Source: Mageeibacillus sp. UBA3708 (GTDB lineage Bacteria > Bacillota > Clostridia > Saccharofermentanales > Saccharofermentanaceae). From it: 15,020 bases of DNA. The DNA is taken from assembly GCA_002371375.1 (NCBI GenBank), contig DFIB01000022.1, forward strand, positions 1 to 15,020, in the 5' to 3' direction. The notes below the pieces were generated by a model. It was not told where the DNA came from. It saw only the letters and a list, made by a program, of their open reading frames with translations, and did no database searches. Shown here in pieces: positions 6,888 through 14,101 of the stretch. Made by a program: the position numbers and the translations under genes. Within the stretch, counting starts at the first letter, position 1. Every line of letters starts with the position of its first letter.

Positions 6888-7627
6888 TATGTGAACCCTC
6901 TCTCAGGCTCCCTGAACTCCTTGCATCTCTTGAGGAATGACCTCATCGAGGCCTCTTTATATGCAGGTTCTGTGCATTCTGCACCTATTTCCTTGAGGAA
7001 AGCCTCAGTAAACAGCGGATTAACTATGAAGAGCGGACCCAGCAGATAAGTCATGAACAGGTTGTTCCATCTGATACCTTCCTCCTTGATCCCGGGGTGA
7101 AGCCCCTCGCCGCGTTCGGCAACAAAAAGAGGTCTCAACTTATCGCCGTATCCGGCACCTTCATCAAAGAAGCACTGCGTAAACTGGCTCTTGAACCCGA
7201 CTACATCCATATTCCTGTCATCACCGTACTGGCCGATCCACAGTGTGTTATAGCGGTGCATCATGTCTCTTACCGCATATGTCGGAAGTATCCCGAGACC
7301 TTTGATGTCGTGCCCGTCCTCACACTTGATTACGGATCCGAACATCTCGGACGCATTGCCGGTCAGTAGCATGAACTGTCCCGCCTCTATCTTAGCCAGG
7401 ATCTCGTCCCGGTAAGGCATAAGGCTCCCTATTATCAGCTCCTGTCCCTTCTCTGTCGTCGTTCCCACATACACGAGCTTAATATCCTCACCGCAGAGGA
7501 ACTGCGGCTTTGTGTGCAGATCGGTATGTATTATCTCTATTGACGGATCACATCTCTTAAGATATTCGATATTCTGGAGGTCCGCATAGAGGTTCGCTAT
7601 CTCAGCAAAAAGAATCTCGATCTTCAT
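6884..7627 (-). CDS. GatD-like class I glutamine amidotransferase, catalytically degenerate
   Basis: This 247-residue protein matches GatD, the glutaminase half of lipid II isoglutaminyl synthase, over its length: NLYADLQNI at 12-20, a LKGLGILP-like turn at 109-115 and TYLLGP at 193-198. Gene order, directly after a MurT-like ligase, also fits. However, the catalytic residues are missing. The nucleophile-elbow motif, normally ICGGYQ, reads TGNASE, placing Gly90 where the Cys belongs. The catalytic His of the usual TYLHGP is Leu196. Other cysteines (45, 102, 152) are not in the elbow. It should not hydrolyse glutamine by the known mechanism and may act as a structural partner or handle another donor. 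The ribosome binding site AAGGGGGTG overlaps the end of the ligase gene. Confidence 0.85.
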   Translation of the reverse strand: MKIEILFAEIANLYADLQNIEYLKRCDPSIEIIHTDLHTKPQFLCGEDIKLVYVGTTTEKGQELIIGSLMPYRDEILAKIEAGQFMLLTGNASEMFGSVIKCEDGHDIKGLGILPTYAVRDMMHRYNTLWIGQYGDDRNMDVVGFKSQFTQCFFDEGAGYGDKLRPLFVAERGEGLHPGIKEEGIRWNNLFMTYLLGPLFIVNPLFTEAFLKEIGAECTEPAYKEASMRSFLKRCKEFREPERGFTY

Positions 7628-7639
7628 AATTGCACCCCC

Positions 7640-9010
7640 TTACAGTCCTTCTTCTTCAGCGCGCTTAAGTATAATGTTGCGGCAGTCATCAACAAGATCG
7701 AAAGCATCGATACCGCAGAAGATATACACAGTATCGTCCTTCTTGAGGTCGAATTCACGGGCAGCTTTGCGCTCATCAAGCTCGTAGAATATCTTCTCTT
7801 CAGGGATACCCGCAAAGAGCAGTCTCATATAGAAGTCAGGTGCTCTGGGGCCTGTTACGATAAGCTGATCCATCAGGGGATCATTCATCATCTCAAAATC
7901 GCAGTCGTACAGCCAGCATGTATTCTCGGACCAGTGCCTCTCGTCCTTGTAACAGCTAATCAGAAGGAACATCTTCTTGTGTCCCGGGAATTTGCGGACA
8001 TAATCCGTCGCACGGGATACGGCGAGTGCATTCTTATCCTTGGCCAGCTGCGTGACAACTGAGACTGATCCGGCCTTCTTGATATTGAATCTCGTATCCG
8101 GGATCTTAACGCTCTCCATTACCTTGGTAAGTTCCTGCCGTGACAGACCGAACTCACGCATCAGCGCCACTACGAGACATGTGTTATAGATATTGAATAT
8201 ACTGTCGTTCGAGATGTGATAGACACCGTCTTCTCCGTGATCTTTGATCTTTATGGTGCCCTTCTCAAAGTCGATGTCATGCCCCTCATAATCATATTCC
8301 GGAGACTTGAAATCACATCTGGAGCAGTGAGCCTTGCCGATATGGTGGTAACGTCTGTAATCGTATATCAGCTTGCTGCCGCAGATAGGACATATGCGCA
8401 TATCATTAAGTAGATTCTCACATTCGATCACGTCCGTATCGAGCTTATCGATCCCGTAATACACGCGTGGATTATCGAGCGCGATCCTTCCGGATATGAG
8501 GTCATCGCCGTTAAGAACGAGCTTCGTCTCGGGCGGTATCGCCATGTCGAGGATGCCCGCGATATAGTCGGGGTGTCCGTTACGCATGATGGAATCCCTG
8601 AACAGATTCGTAACGCAGAGATACTGCGGCACAACATAAGGGAATATCTTCGGAGCAGATCTCTCGTCGATCTCGAGTACAGCCGTGTCATGCTTCGCCT
8701 TGCCTGTCAGCGTTGCAGCCTGCAGGAAACAAGTCGACAGACCCGTCGCGATATTGGAACCGTATCGGTTGCACAACACCTTCTTACCGTGCGCCTCGAA
8801 AGCATCGCATATCATGTTCGTGCAGGTCGTCTTGCCGTTCGTTCCCGTAACCGCAACGATCGTCTCCGGCTTGCCGATCCTCTCAAGGAAATCCGGGCAC
8901 AGCTTGATTGCCAGTGACCCCGGGAAATCAGTAGCATTATGTCCCGTTATCTTAAGCACCGGGATCGACAGCTTAGCCGCCCACAGCGCGAAAATAAATC
9001 TTAAACCCAT
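7640..9010 (-). CDS. MurT-like Mur ligase (DUF1727 C-terminus)
   Basis: This 456-residue ATP-dependent ligase of the MurT branch of the Mur family normally amidates the D-Glu carboxylate of lipid II together with GatD. It has the P-loop TGTNGKTT (55-62), the EIDE stretch (113-116), a Cys4 zinc ribbon (Cys207/210/229/232) typical of MurT, and the C-terminal WLYDCDFE stretch (366-373). Differences from standard MurT are marked. The KNPAG-like motif reads KDKNA (324-328), FRDQxDRxGE reads FRDSIMRNGH (137-146), and the Asp that completes the GatD triad in the Staphylococcus aureus complex aligns with Asn363. The start is the ATG at 9010, with GGAGG ten bases before it; a start at 9070 would begin upstream of the promoter. 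It is probably a diverged paralogue of murT. Confidence 0.85.
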   Translation of the reverse strand: MGLRFIFALWAAKLSIPVLKITGHNATDFPGSLAIKLCPDFLERIGKPETIVAVTGTNGKTTCTNMICDAFEAHGKKVLCNRYGSNIATGLSTCFLQAATLTGKAKHDTAVLEIDERSAPKIFPYVVPQYLCVTNLFRDSIMRNGHPDYIAGILDMAIPPETKLVLNGDDLISGRIALDNPRVYYGIDKLDTDVIECENLLNDMRICPICGSKLIYDYRRYHHIGKAHCSRCDFKSPEYDYEGHDIDFEKGTIKIKDHGEDGVYHISNDSIFNIYNTCLVVALMREFGLSRQELTKVMESVKIPDTRFNIKKAGSVSVVTQLAKDKNALAVSRATDYVRKFPGHKKMFLLISCYKDERHWSENTCWLYDCDFEMMNDPLMDQLIVTGPRAPDFYMRLLFAGIPEEKIFYELDERKAAREFDLKKDDTVYIFCGIDAFDLVDDCRNIILKRAEEEGL

Positions 9011-9035
9011 ATTAATATGTCCTCCGCATCTATCT

Positions 9036-9063
9036 ATTATATTACTCTTTATCCAAATCCCAA
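9036..9063 (-). promoter_or_regulatory. Promoter for the murT-like envelope operon
   Basis: On the minus strand TTGGGA (9063-9058), a 16-base spacer and TATAAT (9041-9036) predict a start near 9029, about 20 bases before the ATG at 9010, with GGAGG in between. The -10 is perfect and the -35 is moderate. Confidence 0.55.
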
Positions 9064-9098
9064 AAACCATTTTTGAGGGGCGTAATAAGGTGCGACAG

Positions 9099-9107
9099 TG
9101 TTATAAT
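9099..9107 (+). promoter_or_regulatory. Extended -10 promoter for pheA
   Basis: TGT-TATAAT (9099-9107) is a perfect -10 with an extended TG. No good -35 stands at the right distance, which extended -10 promoters tolerate. The start would be near 9114. The leader of about 23 bases is too short for a T-box or attenuator. Confidence 0.55.
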
Positions 9108-9136
9108 AGGTTAACATCGTAAAGGAAGGTAAATAT

Positions 9137-10246
9137 ATGGAACCTGCAAGGCGTATCGAAGAGATCGACGAGGAGATCAAAAGACTCTTTGAGGAGAGAC
9201 TTGAGATGACACGCGAGGCCGACAACGGCCTCTCTGCAAGTGAGATATCCCTCAAATGCCGCAAATACGAGCGCGAGATGCTTGTCAATGCAGGAAGCTT
9301 TGACAGGATCCTCCTTGCCACGATGTTCAATCTGTCCAGGTCATATAGATTGACCAACTACGGTGGCAGTGATTCTGAACTTGTGAAGAGGATACAAAGA
9401 GCGATCGAAGAGACTCCGAAGACTTTTCCTTCCACGGCACTTGTTGCCTGTCAGGGCGTAGAAGGCGCTTACTCCCAGATTGCGACGGATAAGCTTTTCG
9501 CCGGGGCGGACATAAAGTTTTATAAGAGCTTCGAAGGGGTGTTCAAGGCAGTTGAAGACGGCATCGCCCAATACGGTGTCCTCCCCATCGAGAACAGCAC
9601 ATACGGCTCGGTCATTGCAGTATATGACCTGATGCGCGTTCACAAATTCAATATAGTGAGAAGTATAAGGCTCAAGATCAATCACCGTCTGATGGCAAAA
9701 AGCGGCGTGGCGCTGACAGATATCAGGGAAGTCTATTCACACGAGCAGGCTATCGGCCAGTGCAGTAATTTCCTTAAGGACAATCCGCAGATCAAGGTGA
9801 CGGTCGTAGCCAACACCGCAATGGCCGCAAGGATGGTGGCAGATTCGGACCGCAGTGACATCGCGGCGATCTCATCCCCCGACTGCGCCGAGCTTTACGG
9901 GCTTAATATAATCAAGGATGACATAATGAACTCCGACCACAACTACACCAGGTTCATCTGTATCTCCAAGAACCTCGAGATATTCCCCGGAGCCTCCAAG
10001 ATATCGATGATGATGGCTCTGGGACATACTCCCGGATCGCTGTCAGATACGCTGGTCAAGTTCTCTTCCCTCGGACTCAACCTGACCAAAATAGAATCGC
10101 GCCCCATTGCAGGACGCGACTTCGAATTCATGTTCTATCTTGATATTGACTGCTCCATCTACTCCGAGGATGTCCTGACGCTTATAGGCCATCTGGATAG
10201 AGAACCCGCGGAATTCACTTTCCTGGGCAGTTACCTGGAAGTATAG
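9137..10246 (+). CDS. pheA: P-protein: chorismate mutase/prephenate dehydratase
   Basis: This 369-residue enzyme of phenylalanine synthesis has an N-terminal AroQ-type chorismate mutase-like helical domain (about 1-75), a prephenate dehydratase domain (about 100-280) and a C-terminal ACT domain (about 291-360). The dehydratase part has GVEGAYSQ (107-114), GVLPIENS, SHEQAIGQC and the catalytic Thr271-Arg272-Phe273. The ACT domain has the ESRP motif (320-323), associated with feedback inhibition by phenylalanine. The dehydratase half looks fully functional. The mutase half lacks residues aligned with Arg11, Lys39, Asp48 and Gln88 of E. coli PheA, so its activity is doubtful. The ribosome binding site AAAGGAAGG is seven bases before the ATG. 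The gene is monocistronic and divergent from the murT-like operon. Confidence 0.93.
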   Translation: MEPARRIEEIDEEIKRLFEERLEMTREADNGLSASEISLKCRKYEREMLVNAGSFDRILLATMFNLSRSYRLTNYGGSDSELVKRIQRAIEETPKTFPSTALVACQGVEGAYSQIATDKLFAGADIKFYKSFEGVFKAVEDGIAQYGVLPIENSTYGSVIAVYDLMRVHKFNIVRSIRLKINHRLMAKSGVALTDIREVYSHEQAIGQCSNFLKDNPQIKVTVVANTAMAARMVADSDRSDIAAISSPDCAELYGLNIIKDDIMNSDHNYTRFICISKNLEIFPGASKISMMMALGHTPGSLSDTLVKFSSLGLNLTKIESRPIAGRDFEFMFYLDIDCSIYSEDVLTLIGHLDREPAEFTFLGSYLEV

Positions 10247-10255
10247 TTATTGCAC

Positions 10256-10732
10256 TCATCCTCTGTCGGGCGTTACGTTGAGCATCTTGAAAGCAGCCGT
10301 GATGCCCTTGTTCTTAAGTTCGCCCGTCACTATAGGGGTGAGCCTGTTAGACAGGAGGATCAATGTCTTCGGATCGTGTGCATCCGGAAGGAAAGACGGA
10401 TCATTCAGCTTGGCTGTAACTGTTCCGAGCACAGTTTCTCTTACAACGGCCTTATAATCCCTGCCTTCATAAGCGGAAGGATCATCGAGCTTGGCTCTTC
10501 CGTTAGACAGGATATTGAACTTGACCTGCGCACCCGATTTGGGGTCGGTCACGATGACAGGTTCTTCCGTCTTCGCCGTGAAGTTGAACGGAGCCGCCGG
10601 ATCGGCCGGCTGTTCGGGATGCTGCTTCACGGGATTATTCTGCTCCTGCTTGGCCAGTTCACGCTCGCGGTAATTCTCCGCAGCCTCTGCCCCCCTCTTC
10701 ATTGCCTCTTTGAGATTATCAAGAAAACCCAT
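10256..10732 (-). CDS. Small soluble protein, possibly related to SPFH proteins
   Basis: I do not firmly recognise this 158-residue protein. The N-terminus (MGFLDNLKEAMKRGAEAAE) is an amphipathic helix, followed by a Pro/Gln-rich linker (about 28-50) and a mixed alpha/beta domain (about 50-155). The pattern of a strand with Asp-Pro, then helices, then Gly-Ile and a final strand-Thr-Pro-Asp vaguely recalls the second half of the SPFH/virion-core-like (YdjI) domain. This is a weak visual likeness. AGGAGGT stands five bases before the ATG, which makes the gene secure. A perfect TATAAT (10777-10772) upstream has no matching -35, so it may instead be read with the lipoprotein gene 57 bases upstream. 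It converges on pheA with a gap of nine bases and no visible terminator. Confidence 0.75.
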   Translation of the reverse strand: MGFLDNLKEAMKRGAEAAENYRERELAKQEQNNPVKQHPEQPADPAAPFNFTAKTEEPVIVTDPKSGAQVKFNILSNGRAKLDDPSAYEGRDYKAVVRETVLGTVTAKLNDPSFLPDAHDPKTLILLSNRLTPIVTGELKNKGITAAFKMLNVTPDRG

Positions 10733-10789
10733 AATCCACCTCCTGATAATGATTAAATAATAAACAGTTTGATTATACTACGTCTGTCT

Positions 10790-11677
10790 TCAGATTTCCG
10801 CAGGACTCGGGATTCCCATCGAACTGCACAATGATTCCATTATCGCAGATCCCCTGTGTCCGTTATCCGTATCGATCACCGTAATGAACATGCAGCGGTC
10901 CCCGCTGATATAGATGCCTCCGTAAGTACCGGATCCGAGAGGATATCCCTGCCGCTGAGCCGCATCATCATTGATCGTGTATTTGTAAAGATAACTAATG
11001 ACATCTTCTGTATCTTTCCTTCCGCTCTTAAGCGTCAGTTCCGTGCTGTTACGGTACTCCGACATCCCGCTCTCAAAATCCTTAACTGATGAATCGAACC
11101 AGTCAGCGACGACCTTCTCATCGTTAAGCTGATAGAAGAGAACGGCAATCGTAAATGAGCCTGTGTTAAGGTCGCCGGCCATGAGATATCCGAGTCCCGT
11201 CAGGTGGTTGAGGAAGTCATCATTTCCATCAGAACCGTCGCCGATTTCATTAATCATCTTCATGGCGTTGTCATGTCCGTCCATCCTTACGGCAAATCCT
11301 TTGGTATACTCATTTACCGTCTGTTGGTCCTTGCCGACAAGTTTATTGTATTCTGCAAGGAAATCAGCGTATTCACCAAAGATCTTTACCCCTGCGTCCC
11401 GGACGCCCTGCATGAACCCGTCAACGGAGAAAGACATACTGTCTTCTGCTGACGATGATGCAGATGATGCTGATGATGCAGACGTATCGGAAGTCAATGA
11501 TGTCTCCGTCACATCTGAAGTCCCGGACATCTCCGATGAATAAGACGGATATGCGGGTATCTCAGTATCCGTAGTCCCCGCCGTTGTCTCACTTCCCCCG
11601 GTCTTCGAACACCCTGCCATAAGGGCGATCATCGATAAAGCCAAAGCTGCCGCTGCCTGTCTGATAAACCTTCTCAT
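10790..11677 (-). CDS. Surface lipoprotein of unknown function
   Basis: This 295-residue protein has a lipoprotein signal peptide: Arg-rich start, hydrophobic core and LMAGC with the lipidated Cys at residue 23. A Ser/Thr/Ala-rich low-complexity spacer (about 28-80) follows, as is common in surface lipoproteins of clostridia, then a folded domain (about 84-295). The folded part has no motif I recognise. It contains a run of Asp/Gly residues around 145-155 and ends with a beta-rich section. The protein should sit on the outer face of the membrane. The ribosome binding site AAAGGGGA is about eight bases before the ATG. It lies 46 bases after the radical SAM gene and is probably in the same operon, so it could be a partner or substrate of that system; this is inference only. 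Confidence 0.8.
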   Translation of the reverse strand: MRRFIRQAAAALALSMIALMAGCSKTGGSETTAGTTDTEIPAYPSYSSEMSGTSDVTETSLTSDTSASSASSASSSAEDSMSFSVDGFMQGVRDAGVKIFGEYADFLAEYNKLVGKDQQTVNEYTKGFAVRMDGHDNAMKMINEIGDGSDGNDDFLNHLTGLGYLMAGDLNTGSFTIAVLFYQLNDEKVVADWFDSSVKDFESGMSEYRNSTELTLKSGRKDTEDVISYLYKYTINDDAAQRQGYPLGSGTYGGIYISGDRCMFITVIDTDNGHRGSAIMESLCSSMGIPSPAEI

Positions 11678-11723
11678 AATGCTTCCCCTTTCTTCTCCAG
11701 ATATACAAAGATTATCTCTTCCG

Positions 11724-12818
11724 TCACTCCTTATCCCTGATCAACGCTTCCACCAGTTCCCTCTTCTCAAAAAGGACGCATCCTCCCCTATGATCATCAT
11801 TCAGAAGGCCGCCGTCGACGAGCGTTCTGAACAGCCCGGACCCGATCGCATCCCTGAGTGATGTGTCACGCACATTAGTATCGGAGAACGGCGAGAACGG
11901 GCAGGGCTCGGCGCCGCCGTGCGAATTGATATGGAAAAAACCACGTCCGGCAGCTATACACCCGCCTGAGCTTTTCTCGTCGCCCGGGAAAGATATGAAT
12001 ACCATCTCAGGATGCTCCCGGCGAAGCCTTGCAAGCTCATCCGCGAAGAATTCCCTGTCATCATCATCGATCGCAAGTTCTTTGCTCTCCTCCGTAACGG
12101 GAACATATTCCACATAGATAACCGCCTTGCATCCGCGGCTGCTCAGAGATGATATGAATTCCTCTGACACAACGTCCCTGATATTCTCTGTCGTGACTGT
12201 CACGGAACACCCGTACAGAAGTCTCCTCTCTTTGAAGGCATCCATATTGGCAATAACCTTGTCATATATCCCTTCGCCGCGTCTGGCATCAGTGGATTCT
12301 CTTCCGCCCTCTATGCTCATGACGGGTATCAGATTCCTGCACTTGTCTAACAGTTCAAAGTAACGCTTGTTGATATATACTCCGTTCGTAAAGATCGGGA
12401 ACATGATATCAGGGAACTCCCCGGCCTTCTCTATAACATCGCGCCGGATCATGGGCTCGCCGCCTGCCAGCAGTATGAAGCTGAATCCCAGATCATCAGC
12501 TTCCCTGAATATCCTTCCCCACTCCTCAGCCGTCAGCTGGTCGTGGGCTTCACAATCCTCAGTCGCATTGTTCTGCCTGGAGTAGCAGCCTGCGCAGTGA
12601 AGGTTGCACCGTGAAGTTATACTGGCAATAAGGAACGGAGGCACATGAAGACCTTCCTTCCCGTGTGCGGCACGCCTGTCAGATGCTTTCCTGCTCGCCT
12701 TGGCAAATCTCATCAGGAAAACGCTCTCCCGGGGATCTTTGAGCGTGGCTTTCATTGCGTCCTTGATAACGCGCTCCACACCTGATGTCATGTACTTCTG
12801 TATATCAAATTCAGCCAT
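11724..12818 (-). CDS. Radical SAM enzyme with SPASM/twitch-like C-terminus
   Basis: This 364-residue radical SAM protein binds its catalytic 4Fe-4S cluster at Cys71, Cys75 and Cys78 (CNLHCAGC), and AGGEP, a SAM-binding motif, follows about 40 residues later. A basic helical extension of 60 residues precedes the barrel. The C-terminal part has Cys287, Cys306 in a PCPF context and Cys347, with a GRGFFHIN/GGAEPC pattern. This resembles a shortened SPASM or twitch domain for an auxiliary cluster. Such enzymes modify peptides, proteins or cofactors, and the substrate here is unknown. It starts five bases after the HAD gene stop and has only a weak AAAGAA ribosome binding site, so coupling to the HAD gene is likely. 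I found no obvious small precursor peptide gene nearby. Confidence 0.87.
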   Translation of the reverse strand: MAEFDIQKYMTSGVERVIKDAMKATLKDPRESVFLMRFAKASRKASDRRAAHGKEGLHVPPFLIASITSRCNLHCAGCYSRQNNATEDCEAHDQLTAEEWGRIFREADDLGFSFILLAGGEPMIRRDVIEKAGEFPDIMFPIFTNGVYINKRYFELLDKCRNLIPVMSIEGGRESTDARRGEGIYDKVIANMDAFKERRLLYGCSVTVTTENIRDVVSEEFISSLSSRGCKAVIYVEYVPVTEESKELAIDDDDREFFADELARLRREHPEMVFISFPGDEKSSGGCIAAGRGFFHINSHGGAEPCPFSPFSDTNVRDTSLRDAIGSGLFRTLVDGGLLNDDHRGGCVLFEKRELVEALIRDKE

Positions 12819-12823
12819 GTTCT

Positions 12824-13942
12824 TTATGCAGCATCCGCATATCCTTCATCAAGGTCGATCTTTGTATACTGTGCGTCTGATTTTGTCACATTATCAGGAT
12901 ATATCTTCGCGAAATCATTGCGCATCGATACGGGAGTATATCCCATCGCCGCGTACTCTGCGGATTTGGTCTCCCAATCCTGCGTTCCCCATTCTCTTAT
13001 ATTATCATCGGCAATGATCATGTAAGCCTTGGACGGATACGGGTTCCTGCTGTCGATAGCGTAATTCATCATGCTCGTGTCACTGCCGCTGTTGCCGAAT
13101 GCGAGAACCGGACGCTGTCCGATCTCCCTCTCGATATAGATGGATTTGTTGGCGTTGAGATCCTTCTGGATAAATCCGCCTGTCAGAACGAGCTCGTCAC
13201 CGTCAGTATATTTGAAATTCATGTTGGAAGGCTCATCCTCATATCCCCTGACCTTCACCTCGAAGTCAGTCCCGATCACGTGGTTAGGTGTAACATAATC
13301 CTTGATCGGGGAGTTTGCTATGATCGCACGCGTTGTGGTACGTTCGGTACCGCTGATAACATAGATCGTAAAACCGTTGTCGTAAAGATATTTTACAAGC
13401 TCAACCATCGGAAGATAGAAGCCGTCAATATATCTCATATTGTTGAAGCTGGATGTCTTCCTCTGACCGAATTCCACCGCGTAATTACTGAACTCCTGAA
13501 CAGTCATGCCGGCATATGCTCTGGCAAAGTTCCTGGCAAGGTTCTCGTCGGCTTTGTAGCCGGGCTCGATCGCAGCAGCCACCTGCTTCAGCTCATCAGA
13601 TACGCTGTCCGGATGATCCTTGAGACAGTATTCTATGAACATCATGGTGTCATAATATGTATAATAAGTCTCACATGTCAGTGTTCCGTCCATATCGAAG
13701 ACGGCGATCCTGTCCTTCTCTGGAATGAAGTTCTCTTTGTCATCAGGATTCGTGACCTTGCCCACATACTCTCTTAATTCTTTTGCCACGGCGGAGTTCT
13801 CTGACCAATACTGTCCGAGCGGAGTATTATCCGCTGCGGGGATTCCCATTCCTTTTTTGTCGAATTGCGCGGCTATCGTTAATGATACAGCCATTACGCA
13901 TGCTACAACGATCAGTAATGCTATTGTTCTGTTGCCTTTCAT
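12824..13942 (-). CDS. Membrane-anchored or secreted HAD phosphatase
   Basis: This 372-residue HAD-superfamily hydrolase has a hydrophobic N-terminal segment (about 7-25) without a lipobox, either a signal peptide or a membrane anchor placing the enzyme outside the cytoplasm. Motif I is Asp83-Met-Asp85-Gly-Thr, where Asp83 is the expected phosphorylated nucleophile. Motif II is the VISGT stretch near residue 197, and motif IV is GNSGSD with metal-binding Asp. A cap of about 100 residues follows motif I, as in phosphoserine-phosphatase-like members. The substrate is unknown. It is the first gene of the HAD-radical SAM-lipoprotein run and has two candidate promoters (14051-14023 and 13984-13976), the first abutting the ohrR promoter. 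The ribosome binding region is AAAGGGAGACAGGAA just before the ATG. Confidence 0.83.
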   Translation of the reverse strand: MKGNRTIALLIVVACVMAVSLTIAAQFDKKGMGIPAADNTPLGQYWSENSAVAKELREYVGKVTNPDDKENFIPEKDRIAVFDMDGTLTCETYYTYYDTMMFIEYCLKDHPDSVSDELKQVAAAIEPGYKADENLARNFARAYAGMTVQEFSNYAVEFGQRKTSSFNNMRYIDGFYLPMVELVKYLYDNGFTIYVISGTERTTTRAIIANSPIKDYVTPNHVIGTDFEVKVRGYEDEPSNMNFKYTDGDELVLTGGFIQKDLNANKSIYIEREIGQRPVLAFGNSGSDTSMMNYAIDSRNPYPSKAYMIIADDNIREWGTQDWETKSAEYAAMGYTPVSMRNDFAKIYPDNVTKSDAQYTKIDLDEGYADAA

Positions 13943-13975
13943 TTCCTGTCTCCCTTTATTAATTATGATTATCTT

Positions 13976-13984
13976 ATTATATCA
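13976..13984 (-). promoter_or_regulatory. Second, proximal promoter for the HAD gene
   Basis: On the minus strand TGA-TATAAT (13984-13976) is an extended -10 without a clear -35. Transcription would start near 13969 with a leader of about 27 bases. Confidence 0.4.
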
Positions 13985-14022
13985 GAATCCTACACAGGCT
14001 CTGCACTCTGCATCCGGCACAA

Positions 14023-14051
14023 ATTATAACGATTAAGTGTTGACAAGTCAA
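14023..14051 (-). promoter_or_regulatory. Distal promoter for the HAD-radical SAM operon
   Basis: On the minus strand TTGACT (14051-14046), a 17-base spacer and TATAAT (14028-14023) form a near-consensus sigma-A promoter. Its -35 directly abuts the -35 of the ohrR promoter on the other strand. Confidence 0.65.
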
Positions 14052-14067
14052 TTATATTGTGTAAAAT
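14040..14067 (+). promoter_or_regulatory. Promoter for ohrR-gpx
   Basis: A perfect TTGACA (14040-14045), a 16-base spacer and TAAAAT (14062-14067) predict a start near 14074, with the ribosome binding site GAGAGGTG at 14088-14095. Confidence 0.7.
14047..14061. promoter_or_regulatory. Candidate OhrR operator
   Basis: CAAT-TAT-ATTG (14049-14059) is an AT-rich inverted repeat inside the spacer of the ohrR promoter and overlapping the -35 of the divergent promoter. It resembles the ACAATT/AATTGT type of site bound by B. subtilis OhrR. The arms are only four bases, so this is a candidate by position and likeness. Confidence 0.4.
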
Positions 14068-14101
14068 ATAGTTGTATCAAATATTTCGAGAGGTGATGTG
14101 T

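Noticed and set aside
9108..9136. T-box or Phe attenuator before pheA
   Set aside because: The leader is about 23 bases, with no Phe-rich leader peptide, no T-box motif and no terminator hairpin.
11440..11500. Tandem repeat in the lipoprotein gene (GATGATGC-like units)
   Set aside because: It is simply the Ser/Ala/Asp-rich spacer coding sequence with biased codons, common in surface lipoproteins, and not a separate element.
10790..13942. RiPP biosynthesis cluster around the radical SAM enzyme
   Set aside because: No short precursor gene, no RRE domain and no peptide exporter or protease are visible; the gaps of 5, 46 and 57 bases leave no room for one.
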